A model generated the notes under the pieces. It saw only the letters and a list, made by a program, of their open reading frames with translations. It did not search any database and was not told the DNA's origin. From Plasmopara viticola (Eukaryota; Oomycota; Peronosporomycetes; Peronosporales; Peronosporaceae): a DNA stretch of 64,000 nucleotides. Shown here in pieces: positions 57,174 through 64,000 of this stretch (position 1 is the first letter of the stretch; each line of letters starts with the position of its first letter). The stretch covers positions 545,237 through 609,236 of the forward strand of contig MBPM02000049.1 of assembly GCA_001695595.3 (NCBI GenBank). The letters run 5' to 3'. The position numbers and the translations under genes were made by a program.

Positions 57174-57505
57174 CATCGTACTTATCATCGTTCAAGTGTT
57201 CGCAGCACACGATTTTTTCGCAAAACAAAAAGCTATTGTCGTTGCTGCTATATGCTTTTGGTAATTTGTGCTCGTCGCACTTTGATGTAATATATATTAA
57301 GTTCGCCGAAGCAGGTCCCATAGAATAACTAAGTTGCAGCACGGTCAAAAGAAAGGCTTCTTAAGCATATGTTGTGATTATGTGGTGCGGGCTTTCAATT
57401 GCTGGGCTGACAACCAGTTACGGCATATTGTAGTGCATAAAATATAATACAATGTCGCTATATAAAAGTCGCGTTTTAAAGCTTGAGTGATATAGACGTA
57501 AGCGA

Positions 57506-57591
57506 GGTATCTTGCCCGAGTGGTCTAAGGGGGCGGACTTAAGATCCGCTAGACATGCCAGTCTGCGTGGGTTCAAACCCCACAGATACCA
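57506..57591 (+). tRNA. tRNA-Leu(UAA), A-type, copy 126
   Basis: Consensus body; terminator segment CGGTTATTTTCG. Spacers diverge from here on. Confidence 0.97.
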
Positions 57592-57890
57592 CGGTTATTT
57601 TCGCAAAACAAGAAAGCAATGGTCGTTGCTGCTATATGTTGTTTGTAATTTATACTCGGATCGCACTTTGTGGTAAAATAATTTGACTTTTGAAGCAGGT
57701 CCCATATATTAACTAGTTTTCGCCACGATCAAAAGGAAGCCTTCTCAAGCATATAGTTGTGAACAAGTGATGCGGGGCTTTCAATTGCTGAGCTGGCAAC
57801 TAGCTACGGCATATTGTAGTGCATAAACTGAAATACAATGTCGCTATATAAAGTCGCGTTTTTAAAGCTTGAGTGATATTGACGAAATAA

Positions 57891-57976
57891 GGTATCTTGC
57901 CCGAGTGGTCTAAGGGGGCGGACTTAAGATCCGCTAGACATGCCAGTCTGCGTGAGTTCAAACCCCGCAATTACCG
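57891..57976 (+). tRNA. tRNA-Leu(UAA)-like, B'-type, discriminator G, copy 127
   Basis: The 3' end is ATTACCG. Discriminator A, required by known eukaryotic leucyl-tRNA synthetases, is replaced. Confidence 0.75.
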
Positions 57977-58302
57977 CATCGTACTTGTCATCGTTCAAGT
58001 GTTCGCAGCACACGATTTTTTCGCAAAACAAAAAGCTATTGTCGTTGCTGCTATATGCTTTTGGTAATTTGTGCTCGTCGCACTTTGATGTAATATATAT
58101 TAGTTCGCCGAAGCAGGTCCCATAGAATATAAGTTGCAGCACGGTCAAAAGAAAGGCTTCTTAAGCATATTGTTGTGATATGGTGCGGGCTTTCAATTGC
58201 TGAGCTGACAACCAGTTACGGCATATTGTAGTGCATAAACTAAATACAATGTCGCTATATAATAGGTGCGATTTTGAAATTGAGTGATACAGACGTAAGC
58301 GA

Positions 58303-58388
58303 GGTATCTTGCCCGAGTGGTCCAAGGGGGCGGACTTAAGATCCGCTAGACATGCCAGTCTGCGTGGGTTCAAACCCCACAGATACCA
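58303..58388 (+). tRNA. tRNA-Leu(UAA), A-type, copy 128
   Basis: D loop GGTCCAAG. Confidence 0.97.
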
Positions 58389-58687
58389 CGGTTTATTTTC
58401 GCAAAACAAAGAAAGCAATGGTCGTTGCTGCTATATGTTGTTTGTAATTTATACTCGGATCGCACTTTGTGGTAATAATTTGACTTTTTGAAGCAGGTCC
58501 CATATATTAACTAATTATCGCCACGATTAAAAGGAAGCCTTCTCAAGCATATAGTTGTGAACAAGTGATGCGGGGCTTTCAATTGCTGAGCTGGCAACTA
58601 GCTACGGCATATTGTAGTGCATAAACTGAAATACAATGTCGCTATATAAAGTCGCGTTTTAAAGCTTGAGTGATATTGGTTAAATAA

Positions 58688-58773
58688 GGTATCTTGCCCG
58701 AGTGGTCTAAGGGGGCGGACTTAAGATCCGCTAGACATGCCAGTCTGCGTGAGTTCAAACCCCGCCATTACCA
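58688..58773 (+). tRNA. tRNA-Leu(UAA)-like, B'-type, copy 129
   Basis: Variable arm paired; GCCATTACC; terminator T5. Confidence 0.78.
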
Positions 58774-59108
58774 CATCGTACTTATCATCGTTCAAGTATT
58801 CGCAGCACACGATTTTTGTCGCAAAACAAAAAGCTATTGTCGTTGCTGCTATATGCTTTTGGTAATTTGTGCTCGTATCGCACTTTGATGTGATATATAT
58901 TGAGTTCGCCGAAACAGGTCCCATAGAATAACTAAGTTGCAGCACGGTCAAAAGAAAGGCTTCTTAAGCATATGTTGTGATATGTGGTGCGGGCTTTCAA
59001 TTGCTGAGCTGACAACCAGTTACGGCATATTGTAGTGCATAAACTGAAATACAATGTCGCTATATAATAGGTGCGATTTTGAAAATTGAGTGATACAGAC
59101 TTAAGCGA

Positions 59109-59194
59109 GGTATCTTGCCCGAGTGGTCTAAGGGGGCGGACTTAAGATCCGCTAGACATGCCAGTCTGCGTGGGTTCAAACCCCACAGATACCA
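59109..59194 (+). tRNA. tRNA-Leu(UAA), A-type, copy 130
   Basis: Consensus body; leader GATACAGACTTAAGCGA of the right-end subfamily. Confidence 0.97.
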
Positions 59195-59493
59195 CGTTTA
59201 TTTTCGCAAAACAAAGAAAGCAATGGTCGTTGCTGCTATATGTTGTTTGTAATTTATACTCGGATCGCACTTTGTGGTAATATAATTTGAACTTTTGAAG
59301 CAGGTCCCATATATTAACTAATTTTCGCCACGATCAAAAGGAAGCCTTCTCAAGCATATAGTCGTGAACAAGTGATGCGGGGCTTTCAATTGCTGAGCTG
59401 GCAACTAGCTACGGCATATTGTAGTGCATAAACTGAAATACAATGTCGCTATATAAAAGTCGCGTTTTAAAGCTTGAGTGATATTGGTAAATA

Positions 59494-59579
59494 GGTATCT
59501 TGCCCGAGTGGTCTAAGGGGGCGGACTTAAGATCCGCTAGACATGCCAGTGTGCGTGAGTTCAAACCCCGCAATTACCA
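59494..59579 (+). tRNA. tRNA-Leu(UAA)-like, B-type, copy 131
   Basis: The last B copy with GTGT; the leader is shortened (GGTAAATA). Confidence 0.79.
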
Positions 59580-59915
59580 CATCGTACTTATCATCGTTCA
59601 AGTATTCGCAGCACACGATTTTTTGTCGCAAAACAAAAAGCTATTGTCGTTGCTGCTATATGCTTTTGGTAATTTGTGCTCGTCGCACTTTGATGTAATA
59701 TATATTAAGTTCGCCGAAGCAGGTCCCATAGAATATCTAAGTTGTCAGCACGGTCAAAAGAAAGGCTTCTTAAGCATAATTGTTGATATGGTGGTGCGGG
59801 CTTTCAATTGCTGAGCTGACAACCAGTTACGGCATATGGTAGTGCATAAACTGAAATACAATGTCGCTATATAATAGGTGCGATTTTGAAAATTGAGTGA
59901 TACAGACTTAAGCGA

Positions 59916-60001
59916 GGTATCTTGCCCGAGTGGTCCAAGGGGGCGGACTTAAGATCCGCTAGACATGCCAGTCTGCGTGGGTTCAAACCCCACAGATACC
60001 A
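59916..60001 (+). tRNA. tRNA-Leu(UAA), A-type, copy 132
   Basis: D loop GGTCCAAG; trailer reduced to CGGATTTTCG. Confidence 0.97.
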
Positions 60002-60300
60002 CGGATTTTCGCAAAACAAGAAAGCAATGGTCGTTGCTGCTATATGTTGTTTGTAATTTATACTCGGATCGCACTTTGTGGTAATATAATTTGACTTTTT
60101 GAAGCAGGTCCCATATATTAACTAATTTTCGCCACGATCAAAAGGAAGCCTTCTCAAGCATATAGTTGTGAACAAGTGATGCGGGGCTTTCAATTGCTGA
60201 GCTGGCAACTAGCTACGGCATATTGTAGTACATAAACTGAAATACAATGTCGCTATATAGAAGTCGCGTTTTAAAGCTTGAGTGATATTGGCTTAAATAA

Positions 60301-60385
60301 GGTATCTTGCCCGAGTGGTCTAAGGGGGCGGACTTAAGATCCGCTAGACATGCCCAGTCTGCGTGAGTTCAAACCCCAATTACCA
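60301..60385 (+). tRNA. tRNA-Leu(UAA)-like, B'-type, copy 133
   Basis: 85 nt; extra C in the variable loop (TGCCCAGTCT) and CCCCAATTACC. Confidence 0.72.
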
Positions 60386-60715
60386 CATCGTACTTGTCAT
60401 CGTTCAAGTGTTCGCAGCACACGATTTTTTCGCAAAACAAAAAGCTATTGTCGTTGCTGCTATATGCTTTTGGTAATTTGTGCTCGTCGCACTTTGATGT
60501 AATATATATTAAGTTCGCCGAAGCAGGTCCCATAGAATATCTAAGTTGTCAGCACGGTCAAAAGAAAGGCTTCTTAAGCATATGTTGTGATATGTGGTGC
60601 GGGCTTTCAATTGCTGAGCTGACAACCAGTTACGGCATATTGTAGTGCATAAACTGAAATACAATGTCGCTATATAAAGTCGCGTTTTAAAGCTTGAGTG
60701 ATATGACGTAAGCGA

Positions 60716-60801
60716 GGTATCTTGCCCGAGTGGTCTAAGGGGGCGGACTTAAGATCCGCTAGACATGCCAGTCTGCGTGGGTTCAAACCCCACAGATACC
60801 A
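60716..60801 (+). tRNA. tRNA-Leu(UAA), A-type, copy 134
   Basis: Consensus body; trailer CGGATTATTTTCG. Confidence 0.97.
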
Positions 60802-61101
60802 CGGATTATTTTCGCAAAAACGAAGAAAGCAATGGTCGTTGCTGCTATATGTTGTTTGTAATTTATACTCGGATCGCACTTTGTGGTAATATAATTTGAA
60901 CTTTGAAGCAGGTCCCATATATTAACTAATTTTCGCCACGATCAAAAGGAAGCCTTCTCAAGCATATAGTTGTGAACAAGTGATGCGGGGCTTTCAATTG
61001 CTGAGCTGGCAACTAGCTACGGCATATTGTAGTGCATAAACTGAAATACAATGTCGCTATATAAAGTCGCGTTTTAAAGCTTGAGTGATCGACTTAAGCG
61101 A

Positions 61102-61187
61102 GGTATCTTGCCCGAGTGGTCTAAGGGGGCGGACTTAAGATCCGCTAGACATGCCAGTCTGCGTGAGTTCAAACCCCGCAATTACCG
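61102..61187 (+). tRNA. tRNA-Leu(UAA)-like, B'-type, discriminator G, terminator lost, copy 135
   Basis: The 3' end is ATTACCG. The usual T6 is GATTATTTATCG, so no T4 run follows until well inside the spacer. The leader is A-like (GACTTAAGCGA). Confidence 0.73.
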
Positions 61188-61522
61188 CATCGTACTTGTC
61201 ATCGTTCAAGTGTTCGCAGCACACGATTATTTATCGCAAAACAAAAAAGCTATTGTCGTTGCTGCTATATGCTTTTGGTAATTTGTGCTCGTCGCACTTT
61301 GATGTAATATATATTAGTTCGCCGAAGCAGGTCCCATAGAATATCTAAGTTGTCAGCACGGTCAAAAGAAAGGCTTCTTAAGCATATGTTGTGATATGGT
61401 GGTGCGGGCTTTCAATTGCTGAGCTGACAACCAGTTACGGCATATGTAGTGCATAAACTGAAATACAATGTCGCTATATAATAGGTGCGATTTTGAAAAT
61501 TGAGTGATACAGACTTAAGCGA

Positions 61523-61608
61523 GGTATCTTGCCCGAGTGGTCTAAGGGGGCGGACTTAAGATCCGCTAGACATGCCAGTCTGCGTGGGTTCAAACCCCAC
61601 AGATACCA
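61523..61608 (+). tRNA. tRNA-Leu(UAA), A-type, copy 136
   Basis: Consensus body; trailer CGGATTATTTTCG. Confidence 0.97.
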
Positions 61609-61908
61609 CGGATTATTTTCGCAAAACGAAGAAAGCAATGGTCGTTGCTGCTATATGTTGTTTGTAATTTATACTCGGATCGCACTTTGTGGTAATATAA
61701 TTTGAACTTTGAAGCAGTCCCATATATTAACTAATTTTCGCCACGATCAAAAGGAAGCCTTCTCAAGCATATAGTTGTGAACAAGTGATGCGGGGCTTTC
61801 AATTGCTGAGCTGGCAACTAGCTACGGCATATTGTAGTGCATAAACTGAAATACAATGTCGCTATATAAAGTCGCGTTTTAAAGCTTGAGTGATATTGGC
61901 TTAAATGA

Positions 61909-61994
61909 GGTATCTTGCCCGAGTGGTCTAAGGGGGCGGACTTTAGATCCGCTAGACATGTCCAGTCTGCGTGAGTTCAAATCCGCAAGTACCA
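61909..61994 (+). tRNA. tRNA-Leu-like, B'-type with UUA (ochre-reading) anticodon, copy 137
   Basis: 86 nt. The anticodon loop is CTTTAGA, so the anticodon (61943-61945) is UUA, complementary to the UAA stop codon. The body is further degraded: extra base in the variable loop (CATGTCCAG), T loop and stem TTCAAATCCGC, acceptor AAGTACC with one C-A mismatch and one T-G wobble. Confidence 0.7.
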
Positions 61995-62329
61995 CATCGT
62001 ACTTGTCATCGTTCAAGTGTTCGCAGCACACGAATTTTTGTCGCAAAACAAAAAAGCTATTGTCGTTGCTGCTATATGCTTTTGGTAATTTGTGCTCGTC
62101 GCACTTTGATGTAATATATATTAGTTCGCCGAAGCAGGTCCCATAGAATATCTAAGTTGTCAGCACGGTCAAAAGAAAGGCTTCTTAAGCATAATGTGTG
62201 ATATGGTGGTGCGGGCTTTCAATTGCTGAGCTGACAACCAGTTACGGCATATGTAGTGCATAAACTGAAATACAATGTCGCTATATAATAGGTGCGATTT
62301 TGAAAATTGAGTGATACAGACTTAAGCGA

Positions 62330-62415
62330 GGTATCTTGCCCGAGTGGTCTAAGGGGGCGGACTTAAGATCCGCTAGACATGCCAGTCTGCGTGGGTTCAA
62401 ACCCCACAGATACCA
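62330..62415 (+). tRNA. tRNA-Leu(UAA), A-type, copy 138
   Basis: Consensus body. Confidence 0.97.
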
Positions 62416-62716
62416 CGGATTATTTTCGCAAAACGAAGAAAGCAATGGTCGTTGCTGCTATATGTTGTTTGTAATTTATACTCGGATCGCACTTTGTGGT
62501 AATATAATTTGAACTTTTGAAGCAGGTCCCATATATTAACTAATTTTCGCCACGATCAAAAGGAAGCCTTCTCAAGCATATAGTTGTGAACAAGTGATGC
62601 GGGGCTTTCAATTGCTGAGCTGGCAACTAGCTACGGCATATTGTAGTGCATAAACTGAAATACAATGTCGCTATATAGAAGTCGCGTTTTAAAGCTTGAG
62701 TGATATTGGTAAATGA

Positions 62717-62802
62717 GGTATCTTGCCCGAGTGGTCTAAGGGGGCGGACTTAAGATCCGCTAGACATGCCAGTCTGCGTGAGTTCAAACCCCGCAATTAC
62801 CA
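62717..62802 (+). tRNA. tRNA-Leu(UAA)-like, B'-type, copy 139
   Basis: 86 nt; variable arm paired, CCCCGCAATT; terminator T5; upstream box TATATAGAAG. Confidence 0.78.
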
Positions 62803-63137
62803 CATCGTACTTGTCATCGTTCAAGTGTTCGCAGCACACGATTTTTGTCGCAAAACAAAAAAGCTATTGTCGTTGCTGCTATATGCTTTTGGTAATTTGT
62901 GCTCGTCGCACTTTGATGTAATATATATTAGTTCGCCGAAGCAGGTCCCATAGAATATCTAAGTTGTCAGCACGGTCAAAAGAAAGGCTTCTTAAGCATA
63001 ATGTTGTGATATGTGGTGCGGGCTTTCAATTGCTGAGCTGACAACCAGTTACGGCATATTGTAGTGCATAAACTGAAATACAATGTCGCTATATAATAGG
63101 AGCGATTTTGAAGCTTGAGTGATATAGACGTAAGCGA

Positions 63138-63223
63138 GGTATCTTGCCCGAGTGGTCTAAGGGGGCGGACTTAAGATCCGCTAGACATGCCAGTCTGCGT
63201 GGGTTCAAACCCCACAGATACCA
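63138..63223 (+). tRNA. tRNA-Leu(UAA), A-type, copy 140
   Basis: Consensus body; trailer CAGTTTATTTTCG. Confidence 0.97.
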
Positions 63224-63526
63224 CAGTTTATTTTCGCAAAACGAAGAAAGCAATGGTCGTTGCTGCTATATGTTGTTTGTAATTTATACTCGGATCGCAC
63301 TTTGTGGTAATATAATTTGAAATTTTTGAAGCAGGTCCCATATATTAACTAATTTTCGCCACGATCAAAAGGAAGCCTTCTCAAGCATATAGTTGTGAAC
63401 AAGTGATGCGGGGCTTTCAATTGCTGAGCTGGCAACTAGCTACGGCATATTGTAGTGCATAAACTGAAATACAATGTCGCTATATGAAAGTCGCGTTTTA
63501 AAGCTTGAGTGATATTGGCGAAATAA

Positions 63527-63613
63527 GGTATCTTGCCCGAGTGGTCTAAGGGGGCGGACTTAAGATCCGCTAGACATTCCCAGTCTGCGTGAGTTCAAAC
63601 CCCGCAACTACCA
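63527..63613 (+). tRNA. tRNA-Leu(UAA)-like, B'-type, copy 141
   Basis: 87 nt; variable loop CATTCCCAG with an extra base, acceptor AACTACC. The terminator is lost as in copy 135 (GATTATTTATCG), and the upstream box is TATATGAAAG. Confidence 0.72.
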
Positions 63614-63953
63614 CATCGTACTTGTCATCGTTCAAGTGTTCGCAGCACACGATTATTTATCGCAAAACAAAAAAGCTATTGTCGTTGCTGCTATATGCTT
63701 TTGGTAATTTGTGCTCGTATCGCACTTTGATGTAATATATATTGAGTTCGCCGAAGCAGGTCCCATAGAATAACTAAGTTATCAGCACGGTCAAAGGGAA
63801 GGCTTCTCAAGCATATTGTTGTGATATAGTGGTGCGAGCTTTTAATTGCTGAGCTGACAACAAGTTACGGCATATTGTAGTGCATAAACTGAAATACAAT
63901 GTTGCTATATAATAGGTGCGATTTTGAAAATTGAGTGATACAGACTTAAGCGA

Positions 63954-64000
63954 GGTATCTTGCCCGAGTGGTCTAAGGGGGCGGACTTAAGATCCGCTAG
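63954..64000 (+). tRNA. tRNA-Leu(UAA), A-type, copy 142, cut by window end
   Basis: The first 47 nt, through the anticodon arm, are A-like consensus. The A or B assignment rests on the leader GATACAGACTTAAGCGA and the alternation. Confidence 0.9.

Larger units (their letters stand above)
5138..64000. repeat. Giant tandem array of tRNA-Leu(UAA) loci, continues past right edge
   Basis: From 5140 to the window end a tRNA-Leu or its remnant recurs about every 320-427 bp, except for a 153-bp step in the scrambled unit at 26.2 kb. I count 148 loci by hand: 6 minus-strand and 142 plus-strand, of which 76 are A-like and 66 B-like on the plus strand. On the plus strand the step is about 390 bp after an A copy and about 424 bp after a B copy. 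Everything between copies is repeated spacer. No other gene interrupts it. Confidence 0.97.

Noticed and set aside
7235..61000. Minus-strand frames MYYILCTTICRNWLSAQQL and MLSLFCENKPWYLWGLNPRR, up to 144 codons
   Set aside because: They are antisense spacer and antisense tRNA. The longer ones arise only where spacer indels join two frames, and codon-level constraint is absent.
7481..62953. Dozens of plus-strand reading frames beginning MPEWSKGADLRSARHAS
   Set aside because: They start at the TTG in the tRNA D-arm region and translate the tRNA and its spacer. Length and ending vary with single-base spacer indels. This is a well-known tRNA-Leu misannotation pattern.
5138..64000. CRISPR array or integron-like cassette array
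   Set aside because: The repeat unit is 390-424 bp and the spacers are themselves repeated. The conserved element is a tRNA gene with eukaryotic Pol III signals, and no cas or integrase gene is present.
5138..64000. tRNA-derived SINE family
   Set aside because: Copies are strictly tandem with fixed spacing, have no poly(A) or simple tail and no target-site duplications, and keep full cloverleaf genes in the A type.

Overview
The window looks like nuclear DNA of a eukaryote, most likely an oomycete (Phytophthora/Peronospora-like). Two things point that way. The only protein-coding remains (1-4211) are a broken LINE whose reverse transcriptase reads like the oomycete LINEs I know; this is recall, not a search. 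All RNA genes have eukaryotic Pol III architecture: internal A and B boxes, no encoded CCA, T-run terminators. The host assignment is moderate confidence. I see no bacterial operon, CRISPR array or intact protein gene.

Layout. 1-4211: 5'-cut, frameshifted LINE on the + strand (APE-type endonuclease, reverse transcriptase, zinc-knuckle-like C-terminus), with the first catalytic Asp of the RT replaced by Asn. 4212-5137: gene-free flank with an AATAAA, a GC-rich block and a diverged 58-bp direct repeat. 5138-64000: one tandem array of tRNA-Leu(UAA) loci that runs off the right edge.

The array holds 148 loci or fragments by my hand count: 6 on the - strand (5140-7082) and 142 on the + strand (7475-64000). 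The strand switch lies at about 7.2 kb and is marked by a perfect 33-bp inverted repeat with a 7-nt loop. The + strand part is a higher-order repeat of about 814 bp made of two related half-units. The A half-unit (about 390 bp) carries a tRNA with every stem paired. The B half-unit (about 424 bp) carries a tRNA-like gene with the same anticodon and promoter boxes, but with substitutions that break the variable arm, T stem and acceptor stem. B also has a longer 3' trailer before its T6 terminator. About 66 A copies show no stem disruption.

The left part (7-29 kb) is irregular, with A-A and B-B neighbours, A/B hybrids and a scrambled unit. The centre (about 32-53 kb) is very homogeneous. From about 53.8 kb a less damaged form, here called B', appears (variable arm intact), and the spacers drift into another subfamily. 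B' also occurs at the extreme left edge. This pattern fits unequal exchange in the interior with older sequence surviving at the edges. Short reading frames across the array are artefacts of translating tRNAs and spacers.
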